From the NCBI RefSeq assembly GCF_900187855.1, contig NZ_FYEG01000004.1, positions 62,001 to 126,000 of the forward strand: a stretch of DNA of 64,000 nt. Reading direction: 5' to 3'. Numbering within the stretch: the stretch's first letter is position 1; each line of letters starts with the position of its first letter. This DNA comes from Actinomyces minihominis. Its GTDB lineage: Bacteria; Actinomycetota; Actinomycetes; Actinomycetales; Actinomycetaceae. Shown here in pieces: positions 30,011-38,614 of this stretch. The notes under the pieces are model-generated. The model ran no database searches, was not told the origin of the DNA, and saw nothing but the letters and a program-made list of their open reading frames with translations. A program made the translations under genes and the position numbers.

Positions 30011-30259
30011 ATGGACTGGCGTAGTCGTGCCGCGTGTCTAAGTGTTGACCCAGAACTGTTCTTCCCGATCGGGAACACAGGTCCTGCCGTCGTGCAGGTA
30101 GCTGAGGCAAAGCGCGTCTGCAACTCTTGCACAGTTCGAGAGGTCTGCCTGCAGTGGGCCATGGAGAACCACCAGGACTCAGGTGTCTGGGGTGGCCTCA
30201 GTGAGGAAGAGCGTCGCTCGATGAAGCGTCGCGCAGCTCGCGCCCGCCGCGCGTCCTGA
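30011..30259 (+). CDS. whiB1: WhiB1-like Fe-S transcriptional regulator
   Basis: An 82-residue WhiB-family protein that should hold a [4Fe-4S] cluster through Cys9, Cys37, Cys40 and Cys46, with the signature GVWGGLSEEERR and a basic C-terminal DNA-binding tail. The N-terminus MDWRSRAACLSVDPELFFPIGN closely follows mycobacterial WhiB1, an essential NO-responsive regulator that works with the principal sigma factor. The convergent neighbour is pdtaS, the same pairing seen in Mycobacterium, which supports assignment to WhiB1 rather than another WhiB. Strong AAGGAG upstream of ATG. Confidence 0.92.
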   Translation: MDWRSRAACLSVDPELFFPIGNTGPAVVQVAEAKRVCNSCTVREVCLQWAMENHQDSGVWGGLSEEERRSMKRRAARARRAS

Positions 30260-30266
30260 CTGGCAG

Positions 30267-31742
30267 CTAACGAACAGCCGCCCTGGTTCGTTCGGGGCGC
30301 ATCCTCAGGGTCGCCACCGTTCCTCCGCCTTCGCGCGGAGCCCATTCGATGTTGCCCTGCAGCTCTCCCCGGACCATGACCTGGACAATTCGGGTTCCTA
30401 GGCCGCGTTTGAGGTTCGCCAGCTCGACTCCCTCACCAGCGTCCTCAACCTTTATCTCTAGATCGTCGCCTTCCCGGTGAGCCGTCACCCAGATGGTTCC
30501 CGGGCGTTTCGGGTAGCCGTGTTCAACAGAGTTCGAGACCAGTTCGGCTAGGACCGTGGCAAGTGCCGCGGCCTGGTCGGCTGAAATCTCACCGAACTTA
30601 CCGGAAATCTCCACCCCAATCTCGTGGCCCACTGTCGCCACTTTGACCGCCATCGTGAGGATGCGTTGGCTGACCTCATCAAAGTCGACGACCTCGTCCA
30701 CATTGTGCGACAGCGCCTCGTGAACCGCGGCAATCGACTCGACCCGGCGACCCGCCTCACGCAGCGCGTCCTGGACGTCGTCCGAATCCGAGCGGCGCTC
30801 CTGCAGACGAAGCAGGGCCGAAACCGTCTGCAGGTTGTTCTTCACCCGATGGTGAATCTCCCGAATCGTCGCATCCTTAGTCATGAGCTGCTGCTCGTGA
30901 CGATGCTGCTCGGTGACATCCCTGGAGAGGAGGACGGCCCCGCGTCTGCGGTGATCGACCAGCAGCGGGATGGCACGAATCGAAATGGTGTTACCGCCGG
31001 CCTCAACATTGACCTGCCAGTTGGCACGTCCCATAACGACTACCGCCAGGGACTCTTCAATCTGTGACTCATTACGAATCACCTTCGTGATCTCTTCGAT
31101 CAGGCTGCGTCCCTCAAGTGGGTGATGAATCCCCAGGCGCCTCATGGCCGAGTTGGCATTCGGGGTGATCTCGAGGACGACACCCTCGGAGTCAATCAGA
31201 ATGGGACCGTCGACGACCCGGGGAACCCCGTGGCCCGAACGGCTGGGCGTCTCCTGAGCCGGGTAGTCACCGTCGGCAATCATCTGGCAGAGAATGTCGG
31301 CCGCGGACTGCATCCACATCTGGTCATCGCCCTGACCGACCGGAGCAGAAATATTCCGCTCAACGGTCATAAGGGCAATGCAGCGGCCTTTACACATGAC
31401 AGGGACGCAGAAGCGCTGCACCGAGTAGAGGCCGGACCACTGCACCGCCATGTCACTGACGATCTCTTCCCTCTCCATCGCCTGCCGCAGCAGAACCGAG
31501 CGGGGTGCCGAAGCGTAGAGCCCGATGACATCGTCGATGTGCACGGTCATTGAGGTCGCGGGTCGACACATCGCGCCCGCGACAAAACGGTCGTCAACGG
31601 TCGGAAGCCAGAGGATGAGGTCGGCTGAGGCCAGGTCCGCCAGGACCTGCCAGTCACTCTTGAGACGCTCAAGCCAGGAATCTTCCTCAACACTAAGGGG
31701 AAGGATCGGCACGTTGCGCATCAGGTCGTGTGTGCTTGGCAT
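30267..31742 (-). CDS. pdtaS: PdtaS-type sensor histidine kinase
   Basis: A 491-residue soluble kinase. Order: N-terminal GAF-like domain (about 20-155), PAS domain (about 175-275), HisKA_2 dimerisation region with IREIHHRVKNNLQTVSALLRLQERR (His297/298), and an HATPase_c domain (LAELVSNSVEHGYP as N box, DAGEGV as G1 box). This family partners with the ANTAR RNA-binding regulator PdtaR, which is not in the window. No membrane segment, consistent with a cytosolic sensor. A TAGTGT box lies 6 nt before the ATG, suggesting a leaderless message. It converges on whiB1 with a 7-bp gap. Confidence 0.93.
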   Translation of the reverse strand: MPSTHDLMRNVPILPLSVEEDSWLERLKSDWQVLADLASADLILWLPTVDDRFVAGAMCRPATSMTVHIDDVIGLYASAPRSVLLRQAMEREEIVSDMAVQWSGLYSVQRFCVPVMCKGRCIALMTVERNISAPVGQGDDQMWMQSAADILCQMIADGDYPAQETPSRSGHGVPRVVDGPILIDSEGVVLEITPNANSAMRRLGIHHPLEGRSLIEEITKVIRNESQIEESLAVVVMGRANWQVNVEAGGNTISIRAIPLLVDHRRRGAVLLSRDVTEQHRHEQQLMTKDATIREIHHRVKNNLQTVSALLRLQERRSDSDDVQDALREAGRRVESIAAVHEALSHNVDEVVDFDEVSQRILTMAVKVATVGHEIGVEISGKFGEISADQAAALATVLAELVSNSVEHGYPKRPGTIWVTAHREGDDLEIKVEDAGEGVELANLKRGLGTRIVQVMVRGELQGNIEWAPREGGGTVATLRMRPERTRAAVR

Positions 31743-31748
31743 ACCTAA

Positions 31749-31754
31749 ACACTA
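31749..31754 (-). promoter_or_regulatory. Candidate -10 box of pdtaS (leaderless)
   Basis: TAGTGT on the minus strand, then TTAGGT (6 nt), then the pdtaS ATG at 31742. Confidence 0.45.
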
Positions 31755-31829
31755 CAGCCCGGTCGTTCGAGAGGTAGACCGCATGTGCTGCCGTTTCAAA
31801 CGAAACCCTTCAGTCGGTGCCTGACGACG

Positions 31830-31835
31830 TAGGAT
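31830..31835 (+). promoter_or_regulatory. Candidate -10 box of the DUF2505 gene
   Basis: TAGGAT, 35 nt before the ATG; the same hexamer is used as a likely -10 at 42901 and 45187. A possible -35 TTCAGT lies at 31809-31814 (15-bp spacer). Confidence 0.4.
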
Positions 31836-31870
31836 TAGCCCATCTGCTACTGCGCACTGGAAGGTTGCTC

Positions 31871-32365
31871 ATGAAGTTCACTGAGTCGTATATGTACGAT
31901 GCCCCCGTAACCCGGGTCTGGGACATGCTCTCTGACCCCACTTTCGTCAAGGCCCGCAACGCCGGTCTTGAGATCCCCAATCCCCACGTTGAGTCTGATG
32001 CTGGCGAGAGCCAGATTCTGACCACAACATCGGGTGAAGTTCCCCCCTCGATGATCCCGCCGGCCGCACAGCGCTTCCTTAAGGGAAACACCAAATTTGT
32101 CATCCACGAGGAGTGGCGCCTGGTGAACTCCACCAAGATCCACGGCACCCTCAAAGCCCAGGGTCAGGGTGTACCCGCCTCCCTCAGCGCCGATGTTCAG
32201 ATTGTTGAGGTCGCCGGTGGTTCATCCAAGGTGACGATGAATGGCGATATAAAGGTGAACATTCCCTTCCTTGGCGCCAAACTTGAGAGACAGGCTCTTG
32301 GCTTTGCCCCCCGACTCATCAAGGCCGACACGGAAGCCGCCTCCGCCTGGCTCTCAAACCACTAG
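31871..32365 (+). CDS. DUF2505 / SRPBCC-fold protein
   Basis: A 164-residue protein resembling the actinobacterial DUF2505 family: N-terminal KFTESYMYDAPVTRVWDMLSDPTFVKAR, typical of START/SRPBCC lipid- or ligand-binding folds, a central VIHEEWRLVNS strand and a C-terminal helix. No catalytic residues are known for the family. ATG at 31871 with GGAAGG 7 nt upstream is chosen; the frame extends 54 bp further but without a ribosome-binding site. Divergent from pdtaS. Confidence 0.8.
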   Translation: MKFTESYMYDAPVTRVWDMLSDPTFVKARNAGLEIPNPHVESDAGESQILTTTSGEVPPSMIPPAAQRFLKGNTKFVIHEEWRLVNSTKIHGTLKAQGQGVPASLSADVQIVEVAGGSSKVTMNGDIKVNIPFLGAKLERQALGFAPRLIKADTEAASAWLSNH

Positions 32366-32373
32366 GCCAACCC

Positions 32374-32389
32374 TCGGCCGCACGGCCGA
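32374..32389. other. Short GC-rich palindrome between the DUF2505 and OsmC genes
   Basis: TCGGCC-GCAC-GGCCGA can form a tight 6-bp hairpin after the DUF2505 stop. There is no T-tract, so termination is doubtful. Confidence 0.3.
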
Positions 32390-32427
32390 CAGTTAGTCAC
32401 CACGCCCAGGAACAGAAGGAAGAGAAG

Positions 32428-32856
32428 TTGACGGAGACAGTAGACCCCCAGCCAGGCTTCACCGTGGAGCGCACCGGTGAGCGCCAGTACGCCGCGAAGA
32501 GCGAGCGTGGCAGCGAGCTTGTCATCGGCTACGGTCCCGGAGAGTTCAGCCCCGGCGACCTACTCAAGCTGGCCATCCTCGGCTGCAATGCCCTTTCCTC
32601 AGAGGCCCGCTTCACCCGGGTCCTCGGTGAGGACTGTGAGCTTACCGGTCGCATCACCTCGGAGTACCTCAAGTCAGAGGACCGCTTTACCGAGTTCACG
32701 GTAGAGCTGAACGCCGACCTCTCCGCCCTCTACCCCGAAGATCGTGAACAGCTCCTTGAGCGCGCCGCCAAAGCGGTGCAGCGCTACTGCACCATCAGCC
32801 ACACCGTCGAGAAGTCCGCGGTAACCCACCTGACCATCGACGGCACCGAGGTCTAG
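32428..32856 (+). CDS. OsmC-family peroxiredoxin-like protein
   Basis: A 142-residue OsmC/Ohr-family protein. The two family cysteines are at Cys53 ([11 protein letters not shown]) and Cys121 ([13 protein letters not shown]), matching the peroxidatic/resolving pair that reduces organic hydroperoxides or reacts with sulfane sulfur. The start is TTG with a strong AGAAGGAAG just upstream. Followed after 2 bp by thyA, so it probably heads or joins the thyA-dfrA transcript. Confidence 0.88.
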   Translation: MTETVDPQPGFTVERTGERQYAAKSERGSELVIGYGPGEFSPGDLLKLAILGCNALSSEARFTRVLGEDCELTGRITSEYLKSEDRFTEFTVELNADLSALYPEDREQLLERAAKAVQRYCTISHTVEKSAVTHLTIDGTEV

Positions 32857-32858
32857 CC

Positions 32859-33665
32859 GTGACGGGTGCGGTCGACCGCCAGTACGAGGATCTTCTTGAG
32901 GACGTCCTCCTCAATGGAACGCGGAAGGGTGACCGCACCGGAACCGGCACGCTCAGTGTCTTTGGTCGTCAGCTTCGCTACGACCTCAGCCAGGGCTTCC
33001 CCGTCATCACCACCAAGCGGGTGCACCTCAAGTCCGTGGTGGGTGAACTGCTGTGGTTCCTCTCCGGTTCCTCAAATATCAAGTGGTTGCAGGACAACGG
33101 CATCCGCATTTGGAATGAATGGGCGGATGAGGACGGAGAGCTGGGACCCGTCTACGGGGTGCAGTGGCGCAGCTGGCCGGGTGCGGACGGCGAACCAATC
33201 GACCAGATCGCCGAACTTGTTGAAACCATCAAAACCAACCCCAACTCTCGGCGCATGGTGGTGTCGGCGTGGAACGTCAGCCAGCTACCGGAGATGGCGC
33301 TGCAGCCCTGCCACGCTTTCTTCCAGGTTTACGTCGCCGACGGGAAGCTCAGTTTGCAGCTCTACCAACGCAGCGCCGACCTCTTCCTCGGGGTGCCCTT
33401 CAACATCACCTCCTACGCCCTGCTGACCCACATGTTGGCTCAGCAGACCGGGCTTGAGGTCGGCGAGTTCATTTGGACCGGCGGTGACGTCCACATCTAC
33501 AACGACCACTTCGAGCAGGCCCGTCTACAAACCGGGCGCCAGCCGTACCCCTTCCCCGCCCTCAAGCTGGAGCCAGCCGCGGACATCTTCTCTTACGACT
33601 TCGACGACATCGCCCTCGATAGCTACCAGCACCATCCCCACATTGCGGCCAAGGTCTCGGTCTAG
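32859..33665 (+). CDS. thyA: Thymidylate synthase
   Basis: Methylates dUMP to dTMP using methylene-tetrahydrofolate, yielding dihydrofolate. The 268-residue protein has the nucleophile Cys151 in [28 protein letters not shown], the [17 protein letters not shown] motif and the C-terminal AAKVSV tail that closes over the site. GTG start 2 bp after the OsmC stop. It overlaps the dfrA start by one base (TAGTG), a usual thyA-dfrA coupling that recycles dihydrofolate. Confidence 0.97.
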   Translation: MTGAVDRQYEDLLEDVLLNGTRKGDRTGTGTLSVFGRQLRYDLSQGFPVITTKRVHLKSVVGELLWFLSGSSNIKWLQDNGIRIWNEWADEDGELGPVYGVQWRSWPGADGEPIDQIAELVETIKTNPNSRRMVVSAWNVSQLPEMALQPCHAFFQVYVADGKLSLQLYQRSADLFLGVPFNITSYALLTHMLAQQTGLEVGEFIWTGGDVHIYNDHFEQARLQTGRQPYPFPALKLEPAADIFSYDFDDIALDSYQHHPHIAAKVSV

Positions 33666-34195
33666 TGAGGCGGGCATCGATTTGGGCCGAGGACGCACGC
33701 GGCATCATCGGCAGTGGCACAGATATGGTGTGGCGGGTTCCCGCCGATTCCAAGTTCTTCAAAGAGCAAACCATGGGGTGCCCCATCATCATGGGACGCT
33801 CTTCCTTTCAGGCGCTGGGGCGTCCCCTTCCGGGGCGCACCAACATCGTCCTCTCCCGCAACCCTGACTTCCAGCCCGAGGGTGTCACTGTGGCTCACTC
33901 CCTCGCGGAAGCATTCCAGCTGGCTGAAGAGGCCGCCGCAGAGCAGGGCGCTGAAACTATCTGGGTCACGGGGGGCGGCGACGTTTACGCCTCCACCATG
34001 GACATGGTCGATGAACTGGTGGTCACCAGCATTGACCTGGAGGTCCCCCGGGAACGTGGACTAGTGAGCGCCCCGAGCATCAACCCGGAACTGTGGCAGC
34101 TGGTTCCGGAGCTTTCCGACCCCGGGTGGCGCGAACTATCCGGGGATGCCCGCTGGCGCGTTTCCGTCTACCAGCGGGTCATACCTCGCGTCTAA
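33665..34195 (+). CDS. folA: Dihydrofolate reductase
   Basis: NADPH-dependent reduction of dihydrofolate to tetrahydrofolate, completing the thymidylate cycle. A 176-residue DHFR with IWAEDARGIIG, VWRVPADSKFFKEQT (the Asp that protonates substrate), CPIIMGRSSFQAL and RPLPGRTNIVLSRN, plus IWVTGGGDVY for the cofactor. GTG start overlapping the thyA stop. Convergent with rfbD, 7 bp apart. Confidence 0.95.
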   Translation: MRRASIWAEDARGIIGSGTDMVWRVPADSKFFKEQTMGCPIIMGRSSFQALGRPLPGRTNIVLSRNPDFQPEGVTVAHSLAEAFQLAEEAAAEQGAETIWVTGGGDVYASTMDMVDELVVTSIDLEVPRERGLVSAPSINPELWQLVPELSDPGWRELSGDARWRVSVYQRVIPRV

Positions 34196-34202
34196 CCCGG
34201 GC

Positions 34203-35063
34203 CTACTCGACCTCGGCCAGAACTGACGGAGCCGCGAGCTTCCAGCGTTCCTGCCACGGTCCAATCGGCTCGACCCCAGTGCCCTCGTAGGCTCCGTGAG
34301 CCAGCAGCGACCACTCCGGGCGCGGTGCGGGACGGGGGAAGTCCTTGGTTGAAACCGGGTGGACCTCGTCCTCGGAGACCCCGACCTCAGCGGCGATGGC
34401 GCGGGTGAAGTCGTACCAGGTCGCCTCGCCCTCACTGGTGGCGTGGTAAATCCCAAAAGGGGCCTGCTTGGTCACCAGGTCGACGATGATCCGCGCAACA
34501 TCCTTGGTCCAGGTGGGTTGACCGTGCTGGTCATCGACGACATTGGCTGTGCCGTTCTGCTTGAGAACCCGGGCCAGCGTCTTCGGGAAGCAGGGGCCAC
34601 CCGCTCCGTAAAGCCAGGCGGTGCGAACGATGTACGAGGACGGATGATCCGCACGCACCGCCCACTCGCCCGCTGCTTTAGTACGCCCGTATGCCCCGAG
34701 GGGATGCGCCGCATCGTCCTCGGCGTAGGGAATCGGCGAAGTGCCTGAAAAAACGTAGTCGGTGGAGATCTGCACCAGCGGAATCCCCCGTTTGGCGGCA
34801 GCGCGGGCCAGGTACTGGGGAGCCACGGCATTCAGTGTGAAAGCTAGCCCCTCGTTCTCTTCAGCCGGATCCACAGCCGTGTAGGCCGCGCAGTTCACGA
34901 CGACTTCCGGCTTCATCTCTTCAAAGAAGGCTTCAATCTCTTCGGGAGAGGTGATGTCGAGTCGGTCGCGGTCGGGCGCATCGAACCCGACCCCCCTTGC
35001 AGTGAGTTCCGCGCAGACATCCTGCGCCAGCATTCCGTAGCCGCCAGCGACCAACCAGGCCAT
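34203..35063 (-). CDS. rfbD: dTDP-4-dehydrorhamnose reductase
   Basis: Last step of dTDP-L-rhamnose synthesis. A 286-residue short-chain dehydrogenase with the N-terminal VAGGYGMLAQ nucleotide loop, NCAAYTAVDPAE, STDYVFSG, the catalytic YGRTK (Tyr-x3-Lys) and RTAWLYG motifs. Good AGGGGAG ribosome-binding site before the ATG. Divergent from rfbC; the rfbA and rfbB genes for the first two steps are not in the window. Rhamnose probably goes to a cell-wall polymer. Confidence 0.93.
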   Translation of the reverse strand: MAWLVAGGYGMLAQDVCAELTARGVGFDAPDRDRLDITSPEEIEAFFEEMKPEVVVNCAAYTAVDPAEENEGLAFTLNAVAPQYLARAAAKRGIPLVQISTDYVFSGTSPIPYAEDDAAHPLGAYGRTKAAGEWAVRADHPSSYIVRTAWLYGAGGPCFPKTLARVLKQNGTANVVDDQHGQPTWTKDVARIIVDLVTKQAPFGIYHATSEGEATWYDFTRAIAAEVGVSEDEVHPVSTKDFPRPAPRPEWSLLAHGAYEGTGVEPIGPWQERWKLAAPSVLAEVE

Positions 35064-35110
35064 AGTGCTCCCCTTTTCCAGCGCTCCGGAACCATCCAGG
35101 CTGCGGGCTC

Positions 35111-35160
35111 ACGCGAGATATAAAGTAGATTTACAGTTGCTTAACGATCATATATACCCC
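35111..35160. promoter_or_regulatory. AT-rich divergent promoter region of rfbD and rfbC
   Basis: The only strongly AT-rich stretch in this part of the window. Towards rfbC: TTTACA (35130-35135), 15 bp, TATATA (35151-35156). Towards rfbD: TTATAT/TATATC boxes around 35116-35124 on the minus strand, with TTAAGC (35138-35143 region) as possible -35. Exact elements are uncertain. Confidence 0.45.
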
Positions 35161-35209
35161 TGACACTCCGCGGCGCAGCCACGGCAAGGGGCTGCGGAAG
35201 GACATTTGC

Positions 35210-35821
35210 ATGCAGTGGGAAGAACTGGGAATTGAAGGCGCCTGGCTGGTGACTCCTAAGATGTTCGAGGACGAACGAGGCTTCTTTGCTGAAGCTTTCA
35301 AAGCCGATGAGTTCGAGGCAGCCGTGGGACACCCGTTCCACCTGCGCCAGGCCAACATGTCGGTCTCCAAGGCCGGGGTGGTCCGAGGCATCCACTACGC
35401 CGATGTTCCGCCCTCGCAAGCCAAGTACGTCTCTTGCACCAGGGGCGCCATCATCGACTACATAGTCGACATTCGCGTTGGCTCCCCGACCTTCGGCAAG
35501 TCCGTCTCGGTTCTACTCGACTCTGCACGTCCCCGCTTCGTCTACATCTCCGAGGGTCTGGGACACGCCCTGTGCGCCCTTGAGGACGGCTCCACCGTCA
35601 ACTACCTGGTCTCAGAGCCGTTCAACCCCGGCGCGGAACACGGCGTCCAGCCACTAGACCCGACCCTGGGTATCGAGTGGCCGAAGGAAGACCTCCATGG
35701 CAACCCAATCGAGCTGCTGCTGTCCCCCAAGGACACGGCTGCCCCCTCTCTCACCGATGCGGTTGAGCAGGGTTTGCTTCCCACCTATGAGGACTGCGTG
35801 AACTACCGCCGCTCCCTCTAG
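35210..35821 (+). CDS. rfbC: dTDP-4-dehydrorhamnose 3,5-epimerase
   Basis: Epimerises dTDP-4-keto-6-deoxyglucose before RfbD reduction. A 203-residue cupin with EDERGFFAEAF, NMSVSKAGVVRGIHYADVPP (catalytic His in RGIHY), the VVDIRVGSPTFG-like strand and FVYISEGLGHALCALED. Strong GGAAGGA at 7 nt before ATG. A perfect terminator follows. Pairs functionally with the divergent rfbD. Confidence 0.94.
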   Translation: MQWEELGIEGAWLVTPKMFEDERGFFAEAFKADEFEAAVGHPFHLRQANMSVSKAGVVRGIHYADVPPSQAKYVSCTRGAIIDYIVDIRVGSPTFGKSVSVLLDSARPRFVYISEGLGHALCALEDGSTVNYLVSEPFNPGAEHGVQPLDPTLGIEWPKEDLHGNPIELLLSPKDTAAPSLTDAVEQGLLPTYEDCVNYRRSL

Positions 35822-35837
35822 AAGCCACCACGACAGC

Positions 35838-35871
35838 AGGGCCCGGGCCATTGGTCCCGGGCCCTATTGTT
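35838..35871 (+). terminator. Intrinsic terminator after rfbC
   Basis: AGGGCCCGGG (35838-35847) and CCCGGGCCCT (35856-35865) form a perfect 10-bp stem with an 8-nt loop, followed by ATTGTT. It lies 16 bp past the rfbC stop. Confidence 0.8.
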
Positions 35872-36004
35872 ACCGCTCACCATTACGCCGCAATTTCGTG
35901 CGCCCGCACCTGTTCCCCTGAAAATGCGTGCGCAGATGGACTGTGACCGACCTAATATAAAAGGGGTCTATGTCGACCCACCACCAGGCACTTTCAACGG
36001 GGAA

Positions 36005-38611
36005 ATGATGGAACCTACCACTCACCAGTCCACCTCACCAAACGTGAAGAAATCTCGTTTCGGGTGGGGGGTGAGTTCAATACTTCTCCTTACCGCCGTC
36101 CTCGGCGGATGCTCCTCATCATCCACACCTGCGGCGGAAGCAGTAGAGAGTCCCTCCCACGGTGGCGAAGCAGCGCTGGCGCTTCCCGACCTCGCGCAGG
36201 CCACGGTGTGGATGGGTATCGGCGGCCCAGCCCTGCTGTGGATCTCCCTCGCGGTCTGCCTGTTGGGCTTCGGGTTCGGCATCATCTCCTACTCTTCACT
36301 GCGGCGCCTACCGGTACACAAGTCAATGCTGGAGATCTCGGAGCTGATTTACACCACCTGCAAGGCCTACCTGTTCAAACAGGGTCGCTTCCTACTAATC
36401 CTCTGGGTCTTCATCACCACCGTCATCGTCATTTACTACAGGTTCCTCATCGACTTCACCTGGGGTCGAACGCTCATCATCGTCTTCTTCTCCATGCTCG
36501 GCATGGCAGGCTCCTACGCGGTGGCCTGGTACGGGATTCGGGTCAACACCTTCGCCAACTCACGCATGGCCTACGCGGCCCTGCGCGGCAAGCCCCTTCC
36601 CCTGCACCAGATCCCGCTAACCGCCGGCATGTCCATCGGCATGGTGCTCATTTCACTTGAGCTTTTCATGATGCTGATCATCCTGCTGGTGCTTCCACCC
36701 GCCATCGGTGGCGCCTGCTTTATCGGCTTTGCCATCGGCGAGTCCCTGGGGGCCTCTGCCCTGCGTATCGCCGGTGGTATCTTCACCAAGATTGCCGACA
36801 TTGGCTCCGACCTCATGAAAATCGTCTTCAAGATTGATGAGGACGATCCCCGCAACCCCGGCGTCATCGCCGACTGTGTTGGTGACAATGCGGGAGATTC
36901 AGTCGGCCCCTCGGCAGACGGTTTTGAGACCTACGGAGTCACCGGCGTCGCCCTCGTCACCTTCATCATCCTGGCCGTGCCCGACCCCATCATGCAGGCC
37001 ACCCTGCTGGTGTGGATATTCGTTGTCCGCGCGGCCATGCTGATTGCCTCGGGGCTGGCCTACTGGATCAACTCGGCCTGGACCAACGCCCGCTACCGGA
37101 ACGCCACCCGAATGGACTTCGAAGCCCCCCTCACCTCCCTGGTGTGGATCACCTCGATTGTCTGCATTGCGGTGACCTTCGGAACCACCGCCCTCATCAT
37201 GGGCAACACCCACGACGGACTGGGCTGGAAGCTGGCGGCAATCATCACCTGTGGCACCCTGGCCGGGGCCCTGATCCCGGAACTCGTCAAGTCCTTCACC
37301 TCCACCTCCTCGCGCCATGTGCGAGAGACGGTAAAGAGTTCGCGTGAGGGCGGCGCTTCCCTCAACATCCTCTCGGGGCTGGTGGCCGGCAACTTCTCCG
37401 CCTACTGGCTTGGAATCGCCATCGTCGGTCTCATGTCCGTAGCCTTCCTGGTCTCCGGCTTCGGCCTCGGAGACATCATGGCTGCCCCCGCTGTCTTTGC
37501 CTTCGGCCTGGTGGCCTTCGGATTCCTCGGCATGGGACCCGTAACCATCGCCGTCGACTCCTACGGCCCGGTCACGGACAACGCGCAGTCCGTCTTCGAG
37601 CTCTCCCAGATCGAGCAGATTCCCGGCATCAGCGAAGAGATTGAAAAGACCGACGGCTACAAGCCGGAGTGGTCCCGCGCCAAGCTGATGCTGGAAGAAA
37701 ATGACGGGGCTGGCAACACCTTCAAGGCCACCGCCAAGCCCGTCCTCATCGGCACCGCTGTTGTCGGCGCCACCACCATGATTTTCTCGATCATCATCGG
37801 CCTCACCAACGGCCTCAACGAGAACCTCGACAAACTGTCACTGCTGCACGCCCCCTTCCTCCTCGGCTTCATCCTGGGTGGCGCCGTCATCTTCTGGTTC
37901 TCTGGCGCCTCCATCCAGGCGGTCACCACCGGCGCCTACCGCGCTGTCCAGTTCATCAAGGCCCACATCAAACTCGATAAGAACTCCAAGAAGGCGTCCG
38001 AAAAGGATTCGACGAAGGTGGTGGAGATCTGCACCGAGTACGCGCAGCAGGGCATGCTCAACATCTTCCTTGCCGTCTTCTTTATTACGCTTTCATTTGC
38101 GTTCGTTGAGCCGTTCCTGCTGATCGGCTACCTGATTTCCATCGCTATTTTCGGCCTCTACCAGGCCATCTTCATGGCCAACGCCGGTGGCGCCTGGGAC
38201 AACGCGAAGAAGGTGGTCGAGGTCGACCTCCATGCCAAGGGAACCGCCCTGCACGACGCCACCATCGTCGGCGATACCGTGGGCGACCCCTACAAGGACA
38301 CCTCTTCCGTTGCCCTGAACCCCATCATCAAGTTCACCACCCTGTTCGGGCTGCTGGCAGTTGAGCTAGCCGTCAGCCTCACCTACCAGGGACTGGGCAC
38401 TCTGGTCCACGTCCTCGCCGCCGTGTTCTTCGTGGTTGCCAACGTTTTCATCTACCGCTCCTTCTACGGCATGCGTATCCCGAAGGAGACACTGGGCGAT
38501 ACCGAAGAGGTAACGGACGGAGGCCTCGCAGGGCAATCCCCTGCCGCCGCCACCACGGAGGCGGTAGCCTCAAAGTCACCAGGTGCAACCGTGCGCGGGA
38601 CGGGAGTTTAG
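36005..38611 (+). CDS. hppA: Membrane-bound (H+-translocating) pyrophosphatase
   Basis: Couples pyrophosphate hydrolysis to ion pumping. About 868 residues and roughly 16 membrane helices. Catalytic Mg-PPi motifs: DDPRNPGVIADCVGDNAGDSVG (from Asp280) and VVGDTVGDPYKDTSSVALNP near the C-terminus. Lys574 in GNTFKATAK occupies the A/K position that marks K+-independent, proton-pumping enzymes. The N-terminus is unusual: MMEPTTHQ..., a hydrophobic run, then LGGC (Cys36), resembling a lipoprotein signal, followed by a Ser-rich linker. ATG at 36005 or 36008 with GGGGAA close upstream; the frame extends 138 bp further without support. hppA is followed after 3 bp by a glycosyltransferase gene. Confidence 0.93.
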   Translation: MMEPTTHQSTSPNVKKSRFGWGVSSILLLTAVLGGCSSSSTPAAEAVESPSHGGEAALALPDLAQATVWMGIGGPALLWISLAVCLLGFGFGIISYSSLRRLPVHKSMLEISELIYTTCKAYLFKQGRFLLILWVFITTVIVIYYRFLIDFTWGRTLIIVFFSMLGMAGSYAVAWYGIRVNTFANSRMAYAALRGKPLPLHQIPLTAGMSIGMVLISLELFMMLIILLVLPPAIGGACFIGFAIGESLGASALRIAGGIFTKIADIGSDLMKIVFKIDEDDPRNPGVIADCVGDNAGDSVGPSADGFETYGVTGVALVTFIILAVPDPIMQATLLVWIFVVRAAMLIASGLAYWINSAWTNARYRNATRMDFEAPLTSLVWITSIVCIAVTFGTTALIMGNTHDGLGWKLAAIITCGTLAGALIPELVKSFTSTSSRHVRETVKSSREGGASLNILSGLVAGNFSAYWLGIAIVGLMSVAFLVSGFGLGDIMAAPAVFAFGLVAFGFLGMGPVTIAVDSYGPVTDNAQSVFELSQIEQIPGISEEIEKTDGYKPEWSRAKLMLEENDGAGNTFKATAKPVLIGTAVVGATTMIFSIIIGLTNGLNENLDKLSLLHAPFLLGFILGGAVIFWFSGASIQAVTTGAYRAVQFIKAHIKLDKNSKKASEKDSTKVVEICTEYAQQGMLNIFLAVFFITLSFAFVEPFLLIGYLISIAIFGLYQAIFMANAGGAWDNAKKVVEVDLHAKGTALHDATIVGDTVGDPYKDTSSVALNPIIKFTTLFGLLAVELAVSLTYQGLGTLVHVLAAVFFVVANVFIYRSFYGMRIPKETLGDTEEVTDGGLAGQSPAAATTEAVASKSPGATVRGTGV

Positions 38612-38614
38612 GTC

